Of a stretch of 33,510 nt of DNA, positions 8,301 to 16,518 are shown in pieces (position 1 is the stretch's first letter; each line of letters begins with the position of its first letter). The notes beneath the pieces are model-generated. The model saw only the letters and a program-made list of their open reading frames with translations, was not told where the DNA came from and made no database searches. Origin of the DNA: Oscillospiraceae bacterium (GTDB lineage Bacteria; Bacillota; Clostridia; Oscillospirales; Ruminococcaceae); NCBI GenBank assembly GCA_021202155.1, contig JAJQDP010000021.1, forward strand, positions 1-33,510, read 5' to 3'. A program made the translations under genes and the position numbers.

Positions 8301-9235
8301 ACCCATACGGAAGAAAAAGATACCTGACTCTTGACGCTGTTCTCAGGCGCGAATTCGGAGAAAAGACCGTCAAGATTCCCCTGAACGCCGGTTTTAGCTG
8401 TCCCAACCGGGACGGGAAAGCCGGCTTCTCGGGCTGTAGCTACTGCTCAGGCGCACTTTCCGGCGAGTTTGCCGGAAATCCGAGGGAAAGCCTCAGTGAA
8501 CAGTTCGAGAAGACAAAAGCACTCTACCTTAAAAAGTGGGGCGAGACGAAATATATCGCCTATCTGCAGGCTGGGAGCAATACCTATGCGGATGTTGAAA
8601 TGCTCAGGCAGGTCTATGATACTGCCCTGTCACTTTCCGTTGTCGGTCTGTCAATTGCAACGAGGGCTGACTGCCTCGGGGACGACGTCCTTGAGCTTCT
8701 TTCCGAGATAAACCGAAAAACATATCTGACGGTTGAGCTCGGGCTTCAGAGTTCTTCCGACAAGACTGCAAAGAGAATAAACCGCGGGCACAGCTATGCG
8801 GAATTCCTGACTGGCTACAATGCACTTAAGGAACGGAATATCCGGGTGTGCGTGCACATTATAAACGGTCTCATCGGCGAGACGCATGAGGATATGCTGA
8901 AAACTGCAAGGGATGTCGCGGGCCTTGAACCGTATGAGATAAAGATTCACCTTATGCATGTAATTCACGGCACTCCTGACGAGAGGAGATTTCTCTCGGG
9001 TGAGCTCAGGACTCTATCTAAAGAGGAGTACATCGGCATCGTCTGCGACCAGCTTGAGCTTCTTCCTCCGGAAACGGCGATAGGACGCCTCACCGGTGAC
9101 GGCGACAAAGCCACTCTTGTAGCACCTCTATGGAGCATGGACAAGAGAAGCGTCCTGGGCGGAATTGACCACGAGCTCAGGCTCAGGGGCTCATACCAAG
9201 GAAGACTTTTCATCAATGATTTCCAGCAATCATGA
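8297..9235 (+). CDS. YhcC-family radical SAM protein
   Basis: The 312-residue protein carries the family cluster motif CPNRDGKAGFSGCSYC (Cys35, Cys47, Cys50), the C-x11-C-x2-C spacing of the YhcC/TIGR01212 family, which binds a 4Fe-4S cluster and cleaves S-adenosylmethionine. Further family marks are YLQAGSNTYA, TVELGLQS and HIINGLIGET. The reaction of the family is not established to my knowledge. The GTG start overlaps the TGA of the SH3b gene (shared GTGA at 8297-8300), so the two are translationally coupled, although the functions look unrelated. No clear terminator follows. Confidence 0.9.
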   Translation: MNPYGRKRYLTLDAVLRREFGEKTVKIPLNAGFSCPNRDGKAGFSGCSYCSGALSGEFAGNPRESLSEQFEKTKALYLKKWGETKYIAYLQAGSNTYADVEMLRQVYDTALSLSVVGLSIATRADCLGDDVLELLSEINRKTYLTVELGLQSSSDKTAKRINRGHSYAEFLTGYNALKERNIRVCVHIINGLIGETHEDMLKTARDVAGLEPYEIKIHLMHVIHGTPDERRFLSGELRTLSKEEYIGIVCDQLELLPPETAIGRLTGDGDKATLVAPLWSMDKRSVLGGIDHELRLRGSYQGRLFINDFQQS

Positions 9236-9239
9236 TTAT

Positions 9240-9371
9240 AGGTCAATAAAATTGCGTTTTTACGTCAATTTCGGGATTAGTATTCATCAATCACATTTTC
9301 AAAAAACTCAGGATTCATCAATAAAGTCATTTCTTATAATCATTGCGTTCTGCCTTTAAATGCGATATAAT
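9240..9371 (+). promoter_or_regulatory. Promoter and repeated operator-like sites, lipoprotein 1
   Basis: TTGCGT (9343-9348), 17-bp spacer, TATAAT (9366-9371). Upstream lie two direct copies of ATTCATCAA (9282-9290 and 9313-9321, 31 bp start to start), plus looser GTCAAT copies at about 9242 and 9264. The block is conserved at 10990-11119, which supports a regulatory role. Confidence 0.68.
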
Positions 9372-9429
9372 GGGCTTATAGGACATATTCCACAACAAAT
9401 AAGAACATTATATTGAATAGGAGGACAAT

Positions 9430-10872
9430 ATGCTTAAAAGAATTATTGCCATAGCCTGTACACTCGTCATGATTATCGCGCTCGTCGGGTGCGGCAGTAC
9501 AAAAAGGGAAATTGTTTATCTCACGCTGTCATCCTCGGACTCGGAGGCTATTTTAGCCGCCGCAGGAATAACTCTTCCCAGTGTGGAGGAAGCCGACGGT
9601 GCCGGAACGGTTGTCAAGTGGTTTGCGTGGTACGACGCATTCAACAACTACAGTGAGGACGAAATCGTCAACACCGGCTACTACACATTCACCCAGAAGT
9701 ACGGAAGCTCTATCGAATGGATAGAGACAACCTACTTCGAGAGGTTCGATGACCTTGCAAACCTCATTCTGTCAAGCCAGTCACCGGACATGTACCCCGC
9801 AGGAGTAAACTCCACGGCTGTCTTTCCCACCAGATGCATAAAGGGTACGTTTGTGCCGGTAGACGATTATATCGACTATACCGACCCACTTTGGGCGGGA
9901 ATGGCTGATGCCGCAGACTACTTCGTCTTAGGCGGAGAGCACTATGCGATAGTCACCGACCTTACATACAGCAATGTGGTCTCTTATAACCGCAGGGTTA
10001 TGGAGGAATGGGGCTTTGACGATCCGGCAGAGCTTTACTACAACAACGAGTGGACATGGGACGTGTTCTACGAGATGTGTATGGAATTCTCTGACGGCGA
10101 CGAGGACAGATATGCACTTGACGGATATGCATATCAGGGTGGCATAATCGAATCGACAGGACAGCAGATTCTTCAGATTTCGGACGGCGTGTTCTATTCA
10201 AACATCGACTCTCCCGAAATCGAGAGAGCACAGAACCTGATTTACGATCTTGTCAAGAACGGATGCACATATCATGAGGGCACCAACTATTGGGCTCTGA
10301 GAGAAAAAGGCGGTGCTAATTTCGGCGCAGGAATCGCCGACGGACTCTGCCTGTTCTACATAATTGCCCCAAGCTTCTTTACTATGCCTGTTGAAGAGAT
10401 AACCCCTCTCTGGGGAGACGTTTCCGAGGGTGAAGTAATGTTCTGCCCGCTTCCAAGGGACGATGATGGCGACGGCGAATATCACCTTCTCTCTTTGCCG
10501 GAGGGATATGTTCTCGTTACGGGAGGCACTAACCACGCCGGTGCAGTTCTCTTGGCTTCCTGCGAAAGATTCAAGATAATCGACCCGACCGTTATCAACA
10601 TCGACCAGAAACAGCTCAAGGAGATATATCTCTGGACGGATGAGATGCTCGAAATGGATGATATATGCTATGAGATAGCGTCAAGAAACCCCATAATGGA
10701 TCTTACAGGAGACCTCAGTGATGGTCTTAACAATGCCCTCAACTCAGTTTCAAACGGCATCACCAGAACCAACTCACCGTCGACATGGGCACAGCTCAAA
10801 GAGACCTACAGAGATCAGATTGAATACTACATCGACGAGCTGAATGCGACGATAGACTCCTATAATTCATAG
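9430..10872 (+). CDS. Extracellular solute-binding lipoprotein (ABC family 1-like), copy 1
   Basis: A 480-residue lipoprotein: signal peptide with lipobox LVGC (lipid-attached Cys21), then a mature domain with the layout of family 1 sugar-binding proteins. Visible marks are NLILSSQSPDMYPAG, VVSYNRRVMEEWGFDDP, and NNEWTWDVFYEMC, which resemble the hinge and the sugar-binding segment where a new TWDE-type helix begins. It sits on the outer face of the membrane and should deliver a glycan to an ABC importer, but no permease or ATPase is nearby, so it must use a distant one or serve as a sensor. ATG with GAGGAC upstream. A closely similar paralogue follows at 11180. Confidence 0.85.
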   Translation: MLKRIIAIACTLVMIIALVGCGSTKREIVYLTLSSSDSEAILAAAGITLPSVEEADGAGTVVKWFAWYDAFNNYSEDEIVNTGYYTFTQKYGSSIEWIETTYFERFDDLANLILSSQSPDMYPAGVNSTAVFPTRCIKGTFVPVDDYIDYTDPLWAGMADAADYFVLGGEHYAIVTDLTYSNVVSYNRRVMEEWGFDDPAELYYNNEWTWDVFYEMCMEFSDGDEDRYALDGYAYQGGIIESTGQQILQISDGVFYSNIDSPEIERAQNLIYDLVKNGCTYHEGTNYWALREKGGANFGAGIADGLCLFYIIAPSFFTMPVEEITPLWGDVSEGEVMFCPLPRDDDGDGEYHLLSLPEGYVLVTGGTNHAGAVLLASCERFKIIDPTVINIDQKQLKEIYLWTDEMLEMDDICYEIASRNPIMDLTGDLSDGLNNALNSVSNGITRTNSPSTWAQLKETYRDQIEYYIDELNATIDSYNS

Positions 10873-10908
10873 CTAGTTCCCAGCTTTCAAAAGCTATTCA
10901 TAACGGGG

Positions 10909-10950
10909 AAATACCGACCACACAAGCTATGGTCGGTATTTTCTTTTTTT
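10909..10950 (+). terminator. Rho-independent terminator after lipoprotein 1
   Basis: Stem AAATACCGACCA (10909-10920) with TGGTCGGTATTT (10930-10941), then a T-rich run to 10950. The same stem reappears at 12653-12712. Confidence 0.9.
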
Positions 10951-10989
10951 CATGACAATTCGTCAACAATCAGCCGCAGATAGTCGGAT

Positions 10990-11119
10990 AGGTCAATAAA
11001 AATCCGAATATATATCAATTTTCAGTTCAGTATTCATCAATATTTTTCAAAAATCTCAGGATTCATCAATAAAGACATTTCTTTTAATCATTGCGTTATC
11101 TCCTTGTATGCGGTATAAT
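10990..11119 (+). promoter_or_regulatory. Promoter and repeated operator-like sites, lipoprotein 2
   Basis: TTGCGT (11091-11096), 17-bp spacer, TATAAT (11114-11119). ATTCATCAA copies at 11032-11040 and 11061-11069 (29 bp apart) match those before lipoprotein 1. The leader TTCCACAACAAATAAGAACA is also shared. This explains most of the 307-bp gap. Confidence 0.68.
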
Positions 11120-11179
11120 GAAGTTTGTGAGACAGATTCCACAACAAATAAGAACATTATATCGAAAAAGGAGGACAAC

Positions 11180-12616
11180 ATGTTCAAAAGAATTGCGGCT
11201 ATAATATGCACAATTACTATGATTATAGCACTTGTCGGCTGTGGCAGTACAGGCAGAGAAATTGTCTACCTTACCCTTTCGACCGAGGATTCAGCGGCGA
11301 TTTTGGCGGCGGCTGGAATCACGCTTCCCGATGTCGAGGAGGCAGAGGGTGCAAATTCGGTTGTCGAGTGGTTCTGCTGGTACGACCCGTTCAACAACTA
11401 CAGCGAAGACGAAATCGTCAACACCGGCTACTACACATTTACTGAGAAATACGGATGCTCAATCACGTGGACTGAGACCACATATTCTGCAAGATACGAC
11501 GACCTTGCAAATCTTATCCTGTCGAGCCAGTCGCCAGACTGCTACCCGGCGGGCTCATATGCGACGGCAGTATTTCCGATGAAATGCATCAAGGGCACCT
11601 TCGTGCCGGTTGATGACTACGTGGATTACACCGACCCGCTCTGGTCGGGAGTTTCTGATACCGCCGATTACTTCGTTTTAGGCGGAGAGCATTATGCTAT
11701 TGTAACCGACCTTACCTATCGTAATGTCGTTTCCTATAACCGCAGAGTTATCGAGGAATACGGTTATGATGACCCGGCCGAGCTCTACTACAATGATGAG
11801 TGGACATGGGATGTTTTCTATGAGATGTGTGTCGATTTCTCAGACCCCGACGAGGACAGATATGCTCTTGACGGCTACGCATATCAGAGAGGCATAATCG
11901 AGTCGACCGGTCAGGAGATTCTTCAGATTGAAAACGGCGTCTTCTACTCAAATATCGACTCACCCGAGATTGAAAGGGCACAGAGCCTTTGGTATGACCT
12001 TGTCAAGAACGACTGTTGCTACAATGAAAACGGCAACTACTGGGCTTTAAGAACCAAGGGCGGTGCGACATTCGGCGCAGGAATCGCCGACGGTCTCTGC
12101 CTCTTCTACATAATCGAAACCAGCTACTTCACGATGACCGTTGACGAGATAACTCCTCTCTGGGGAGACGTCACTGAGGGAGAGGTCATGTTCTGCCCGC
12201 TTCCCCGTGATGACGACGGCGACGGAACCTACTACCTCAACTCCGCTCCCGAGGGCTATATGCTCGTTACGGGTGGAGATAACCACGCAGGTGCGGCTCT
12301 TTTAGCTGCTTGCGAGAGATTCAAGATAATCGACCCGACGGTTATCAACATCGATCAAAAGCAGCTTAAGGAGATATATCTCTGGACAGATGAGATGCTC
12401 GAAATGGATTCCATCTGCTATGAAATTGCATCTGCAAACCAGATTATGGTTCTCACCGGCGACCTGTCTGACGGTCTTGAAAACGCAATCAGCGGAATCA
12501 TGGGCGAAAGAAACGACTCACCTTCAACATGGGCTCAGCTCAAGGAAAGCTACCGCGACATGGTTGACTACTACATTGAAGAGCTGAATGCGCAGATAGA
12601 CTCGTATAATTCATAG
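11180..12616 (+). CDS. Extracellular solute-binding lipoprotein, copy 2
   Basis: A 478-residue paralogue of the preceding gene; by eye most positions are identical along the whole length. It has the lipobox LVGC (Cys21) and the same segments (NLILSSQSPDCYPAG, DEWTWDVFYEMC, LYLWTDEMLE-type C-terminal region). The start MFKRIAAII at 11180 follows GGAGGACAAC; the longer frame from 11108 adds 24 residues that overlap the promoter and leader and is rejected. Differences cluster around 290-320 and 425-460, as expected if ligand preference has diverged. No permease genes are next to it. Confidence 0.85.
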   Translation: MFKRIAAIICTITMIIALVGCGSTGREIVYLTLSTEDSAAILAAAGITLPDVEEAEGANSVVEWFCWYDPFNNYSEDEIVNTGYYTFTEKYGCSITWTETTYSARYDDLANLILSSQSPDCYPAGSYATAVFPMKCIKGTFVPVDDYVDYTDPLWSGVSDTADYFVLGGEHYAIVTDLTYRNVVSYNRRVIEEYGYDDPAELYYNDEWTWDVFYEMCVDFSDPDEDRYALDGYAYQRGIIESTGQEILQIENGVFYSNIDSPEIERAQSLWYDLVKNDCCYNENGNYWALRTKGGATFGAGIADGLCLFYIIETSYFTMTVDEITPLWGDVTEGEVMFCPLPRDDDGDGTYYLNSAPEGYMLVTGGDNHAGAALLAACERFKIIDPTVINIDQKQLKEIYLWTDEMLEMDSICYEIASANQIMVLTGDLSDGLENAISGIMGERNDSPSTWAQLKESYRDMVDYYIEELNAQIDSYNS

Positions 12617-12652
12617 CCAGTTTTCAGCTTTCAGAAGCTATTCATAACGGGG

Positions 12653-12712
12653 AAATACCGACCACACAGCAGAGTCAGGTACTGCTGTAACGGTCGGTAT
12701 TTTTCTTTTTTT
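12653..12712 (+). terminator. Rho-independent terminator after lipoprotein 2
   Basis: Outer stem AAATACCGACC with GGTCGGTATTT, an inner stem ACAGCAG/CTGCTGT not present in copy 1, and a T-rich run ending near 12712. Confidence 0.9.
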
Positions 12713-12729
12713 ATGTGTATGTGTGCATA

Positions 12730-12758
12730 TTGACAAATACCGTGAAATCATTTACAAT
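12730..12758 (+). promoter_or_regulatory. Sigma-A promoter for the CE15 gene
   Basis: Perfect TTGACA (12730-12735), 17-bp spacer, TACAAT (12753-12758), about 36 bp before the ATG at 12795. It begins right after the preceding terminator. No ATTCATCAA sites. Confidence 0.8.
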
Positions 12759-12794
12759 CGGATTATAGATTTTTTACGAAAGGAACGTGATATT

Positions 12795-14321
12795 ATGAAA
12801 CGAATTTTGAGCATGATTTTAGCGTGTGCACTCGCTTTCAGCCTCTGCGCCTGCGGAGATGGTGCTGTCACCGATGACGACACCGCCGAGGAGCAGGTTG
12901 AGAGCAATGTTGCAACGGAAGAAGAGCTTTCTGAACTTGAGGCTCTTATTGAAGAAGCCGGAGAGATTGTCGACTCGGGAGAATATCTCACCGAATACCT
13001 TGTAAGAAACGCTGTCAAGGCGGCAGAGGCTGTCCTTGAGAGCGAAAATCCCACGACCGCGGAGGTGGAGGAAGCGATGTCAGACCTTAGTTTGTCCCTT
13101 GAATGTCTTTACGACGGTAGCGAATTTGCGGATGTTTCCGAGCTGACGGCTTCGGACGCCTTAACCGACCCGTTCACCTTCCTTGACGGCTCATATGTCG
13201 ACAACGCGGAGGACTGGGTGAGGCGTTCCGCCGAAATTAAGGCGATGTACCAGTACTACATGTACGGAGTATGGAGGGACGGCTCGGATGAGGAGCTCAC
13301 CTACTCTCTTGACGGCACTTCGCTCACAATAAACATCACAAGAATCTCAACCGGCGCAACAACAAGCTTTACCGCAACCGTCAACATGCCTGATGAGAGT
13401 ATTTCCGCGCCCGACGGCGGCTATCCCGTAATCGTCGGAATGCACTCGGGAATCAGTGAGGACACAGCGACTGCGAACGGCTACGCCGTCATCACTCTTG
13501 ACTGGTACGCCTATGGAATCGCATCAGACGACACCAAGCACACAGGAGCGTTCTATGACCTCTATCCCTACGGCGATGACTGGCAGGAGCAGACGGGAGT
13601 CCTGATGGCTTGGAGCTGGGGATGCTCGAAGATTTTGGACGCACTTGAAGCAGGTCTTGGCGAGGAGCTTGACATAAGCTGTACCAACACCGCTGTCACC
13701 GGCGTTTCGCGCTGGGGCAAGGCTGCGATGGTCTGCGGAGCGTTCGAGGAGAGGTTCAAGCTTGTCATGCCGTCTTGCTCGGGAGCAGGAGGAGTGGCAC
13801 TGTTCAGGTACACATCCGAGGGCAAAACCTACGATTTCAGCACAAAGGGTGCGTCGAGCTCGTATACTTACGGTCAGAATGAGCCGCTTTCGAGCCTGCA
13901 GGCTTCCGGAGAGGTCGGTTGGTTCAACGACCGGTTCAAGCAGTTCAAGTCGGCGGAGTATCTTCCGTTCGACCAGCATCTACTGCTCTGCACAGTAGCT
14001 GACGAGGACAGGTACCTCTTCATCATCGGCTCCTGCATCTATGAGGACTGGGTCAACGCACCGGCTATGTGGTATTCATATGTTGCGGCAGAGTATGTCT
14101 ACGACTACCTTGGAATCGCAGACCACATTGCGATCAATATCCACCAGCAGGGTCATGCAGTGCTTGCTGAGGACATCGAATACGCCACCGACTACTTTGA
14201 CTACCATGTCTACGGAATCGAGCCGGAGCTTGACTTAGACGACCTGAAAACGTCCGTGTTCGCGCTTGATGTCAATGCGGACGAGAGTATGGATGATTTC
14301 AATAAGAGGTGGATGGACTAA
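12795..14321 (+). CDS. CE15-like glucuronoyl esterase lipoprotein with FIVAR-like N-terminal domain
   Basis: A 508-residue lipoprotein. The signal peptide ends at LCAC (Cys20); residues 43-106 form a FIVAR-like helical hairpin, often a carbohydrate- or surface-binding module; 115-475 is an alpha/beta-hydrolase domain. The nucleophile motif GVSRWGKAA (Ser305) and the His in HQQGHAV (His453) fit carbohydrate esterase family 15, which cleaves the ester between lignin alcohols and 4-O-methyl-glucuronic acid of xylan. The canonical acid in the ESGxGG segment is replaced: here SCSGAGG has Cys328. A substitute acid may be Glu417 or Asp418 in YEDW. Start MKRILSM at 12795 follows AAAGGAAC; upstream frame overlaps the promoter. 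Exported, lipid-anchored. Confidence 0.85.
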   Translation: MKRILSMILACALAFSLCACGDGAVTDDDTAEEQVESNVATEEELSELEALIEEAGEIVDSGEYLTEYLVRNAVKAAEAVLESENPTTAEVEEAMSDLSLSLECLYDGSEFADVSELTASDALTDPFTFLDGSYVDNAEDWVRRSAEIKAMYQYYMYGVWRDGSDEELTYSLDGTSLTINITRISTGATTSFTATVNMPDESISAPDGGYPVIVGMHSGISEDTATANGYAVITLDWYAYGIASDDTKHTGAFYDLYPYGDDWQEQTGVLMAWSWGCSKILDALEAGLGEELDISCTNTAVTGVSRWGKAAMVCGAFEERFKLVMPSCSGAGGVALFRYTSEGKTYDFSTKGASSSYTYGQNEPLSSLQASGEVGWFNDRFKQFKSAEYLPFDQHLLLCTVADEDRYLFIIGSCIYEDWVNAPAMWYSYVAAEYVYDYLGIADHIAINIHQQGHAVLAEDIEYATDYFDYHVYGIEPELDLDDLKTSVFALDVNADESMDDFNKRWMD

Positions 14322-14500
14322 AGGCGGTCTCGCCGCCTTGGATAGTCGCGGGCCTTTGGCTCGCGACACCTCTCAGTCAGCTTCGCTGACAGCTCTCCTT
14401 GATAAGGAGAGCTGTCGCCGTAGGCGACTGAGAGGTGCGCCTCCACAGGAGGCGCGTCGGCGGAATCGGCGTCAGCCGATGTAGCCGACCAATTCCGCCC
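14321..14500. repeat. Cloverleaf palindromic repeat after the CE15 gene
   Basis: A hairpin AAGGCGG/CCGCCTT begins at the CE15 stop codon (14321-14339). A cloverleaf follows at 14367-14437: outer GACACCTCTCAGTC and GACTGAGAGGTG, with arms GTCAGCTTCGCTGAC, AGCTCTCCTT/AAGGAGAGCT and GTCGCCGTAGGCGAC. A further hairpin GCGCCTCC/GGAGGCGC is at 14437-14455. This fills most of the 361-bp gap and may terminate transcription. Confidence 0.75.
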
Positions 14501-14549
14501 CCATTCGCCCTGAATTCCGCATTTTTTATCAGTTGTCCCCAAAAAACAG

Positions 14550-14578
14550 GTGACAAATTGGTTTTGATGTGCTATAAT
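14550..14578 (+). promoter_or_regulatory. Sigma-A promoter for the 14683 gene
   Basis: GTGACA (14550-14555), 17-bp spacer, TATAAT (14573-14578). The leader to the TTG at 14683 is about 98 bases. Confidence 0.68.
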
Positions 14579-14682
14579 AAAACAATACTTTGTCACTTTA
14601 AAAAGGGAATCCCTCAGAGAAAGTATATCTTTAAGCATCCACGTCTGAAAGTGTTGAAATTCACTGTAGGGAGGGCGAAAGC

Positions 14683-15993
14683 TTGGATCCTGAAAATAAA
14701 AATATCCAATTCACCGAGTTTGCCTGGGAAATGTTCTACGACTCCGTCGACTCGACGGCTTTTCCTGACCAGGATACTGAGGTCATCTATGAATCGCTGT
14801 CGCAAAATCTGGACGCCGTTCCGTTCTGCGACTATCTGAAAAGATACCTGCACCAGAGGATGGGTCTCCCGGGCGACTGCATGGCTGTCCCAATCGAGGT
14901 ATATCAGAAGTACATCTGCGAGCAGTTCCAGCTCCACGATACCCCGGCGTCGTTCGACTCAAAGACTGCCCGCTTAAGTGCCATGTCACGCAACTGGCTC
15001 ACACAGCAGATGGTCAAGAGAAGCGTTGTATTTCTCCTTGGCTTCGGTCTTGACATGGGCGAGGACGACGTCAACGACTTCCTTGAGAAGGCTCTTCATG
15101 AGCGGCATATCAATCCGAAAGACCCGTTCGAGTCAATCTGCTGGTTCTGCCTCCAGCACGGGCTTGGCTTCCGTGACTACCAGAGAATCTGGGAGAGATA
15201 CCTTGAGCTCCCGGCTCTTACATATGACGAGCTCGACCACATTCTTGAGAGTAAGACTGTCTTGGTCAGAAGCAGGCTCTTCACCGTACAGACGGAGGAA
15301 GACCTCATGTACTACCTCTCTGTTCTCAAGCGGGACAAGACAAGCTCCCGCATGAGCGTTTCGGCGAGTCTGAACTTCAATGAACTCTACAACAAGGCGA
15401 GGATTCTCGTCGCAGACCTCAAGAACCAGATGGAGGACGAGAGCTTTGAGCGCGAGCTTTCCGAGTACCGCGACACTCTTTCGCGCGACCGTCGGCTCAC
15501 CGACGAGGAAAGGTGCGCCCGCATCGAGAACAAGCGGCAGTTAAGGCAGTACTACACTCCAAAGGACATCACCGAGGGCGACCTTGAGAAGGTCATCTGC
15601 TCGGCTATCCCCACCGACAAGCATGGAAACCTCATCCCGGCGAAGGCGTCCTCTCTCAACAAAGCGTTCTATGGGAAGAGGTTCACCCGCCAGCACATCC
15701 ACGACATCTTAGCCGGCAAAATCGAGGTTGACCGCTTTGACCTCATAACGCTCAACTTCTTCATCCACTCGCAGTCAAACATCAGCTATTCGGGACGCCT
15801 CAAGCGTTACAATGACTTCACCGAGTCCACGAACTGGATTTTGGCGGAGTGCTCGATGGGCGAGCTCTATGTCACCAACCCCTACGAAAGCTTCGTCCTG
15901 ATGTGTATGCTCACCGACGACCCCTTGGGCACCTACGCCGATGTCTTAGAGCTCTCCTACCAGGACGCCAGCGACGAATACACGAGTAAGTAA
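14683..15993 (+). CDS. Uncharacterised protein, possible HTH-type regulator
   Basis: I do not firmly recognise this 436-residue soluble protein. It is mostly helical and charged, without signal peptide or membrane helix. Residues around 310-350 (FYGKRFTRQHIHDILAGKIEVDRFDLITLNFFI) have the rhythm of a helix-turn-helix in which a site is followed by a conserved gene-regulator-like helix, and the segment ELYVTNPYESFVLMCML near the C-terminus recalls proteins found next to Ser/Thr kinase clusters in Clostridia (recollection, not checked). TTG start with AGGGAGG eight bases upstream. It is monocistronic and convergent with the kinase cluster, so it is a candidate regulator of it, but this is speculative. 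Base composition matches its neighbours. Confidence 0.7.
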   Translation: MDPENKNIQFTEFAWEMFYDSVDSTAFPDQDTEVIYESLSQNLDAVPFCDYLKRYLHQRMGLPGDCMAVPIEVYQKYICEQFQLHDTPASFDSKTARLSAMSRNWLTQQMVKRSVVFLLGFGLDMGEDDVNDFLEKALHERHINPKDPFESICWFCLQHGLGFRDYQRIWERYLELPALTYDELDHILESKTVLVRSRLFTVQTEEDLMYYLSVLKRDKTSSRMSVSASLNFNELYNKARILVADLKNQMEDESFERELSEYRDTLSRDRRLTDEERCARIENKRQLRQYYTPKDITEGDLEKVICSAIPTDKHGNLIPAKASSLNKAFYGKRFTRQHIHDILAGKIEVDRFDLITLNFFIHSQSNISYSGRLKRYNDFTESTNWILAECSMGELYVTNPYESFVLMCMLTDDPLGTYADVLELSYQDASDEYTSK

Positions 15994-15998
15994 CAAAA

Positions 15999-16039
15999 AG
16001 CCTCAAGCGACTTTTCCGGTCGGTTGAGGCTTGATTTAT
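15999..16039. terminator. Terminator between convergent genes
   Basis: Stem AAGCCTCAA (15999-16007) with TTGAGGCTT (16024-16032), flanked by an A run before and T-rich sequence after, so it can serve the plus-strand gene and possibly the minus-strand transcript. Confidence 0.8.
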
Positions 16040-16058
16040 TTATATCAGGAGCTGGCAA

Positions 16059-16499
16059 CTACTTTTTAAAGCGATTCTTCAGAGACTTGGCTTCCCTTTG
16101 TTCCTTTGATGCTCTTCTTGCCAGTACCACAGCCCTGGCTATGTTATAGTTGTCCGAATACTCCGGAATTTTCTTGAAATCTCTTTCGAGTGCAATGTCA
16201 ATCATGTCTTCAATACTATCATCCTGAATTTTTGCCACAGCGTTATATCCGATAACCCACAGGACGAAAACTACAGGCATCATTATCAGCTCCACGATTG
16301 CCGGAGCACCCATAGCTGACAGTATTCCTGCCAACAAAGAAATAGTTACCATTCCTCCGCACAGTATAATAGCAAAGCGAGTCATCCCTGACTTTCTCTT
16401 CGCTTTTCTCTGTGCCAGTTCTTTGCTGTACCTGGTCGCCTCCGGCGAGAACGGGTACTGCTGGTATGTATAAGTATAAGGTATTCTGATTCCTGCCAT
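16059..16499 (-). CDS. Small membrane protein of unknown function
   Basis: A 146-residue protein with a Tyr-rich N-terminus, a basic stretch (28-38), two membrane helices (about 40-63 and 66-86) and a charged cytoplasmic tail rich in Asp, Lys and Arg. No family recognised. It follows the zinc-ribbon gene at 16519 after 19 bp with GGAGGAAATT before the ATG, so both likely share one transcript from the promoter at 17198-17238. The link to the kinase cluster is by operon and promoter only. Confidence 0.75.
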   Translation of the reverse strand: MAGIRIPYTYTYQQYPFSPEATRYSKELAQRKAKRKSGMTRFAIILCGGMVTISLLAGILSAMGAPAIVELIMMPVVFVLWVIGYNAVAKIQDDSIEDMIDIALERDFKKIPEYSDNYNIARAVVLARRASKEQREAKSLKNRFKK

Positions 16500-16518
16500 T
16501 TCAATTTCCTCCTCTCAC

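Noticed and set aside
7812-8306. Ser/Gly-rich minus-strand frame over the SH3b gene
   Set aside because: It is antisense of the Thr-rich region and has no start signal; composition reflects the repeat.
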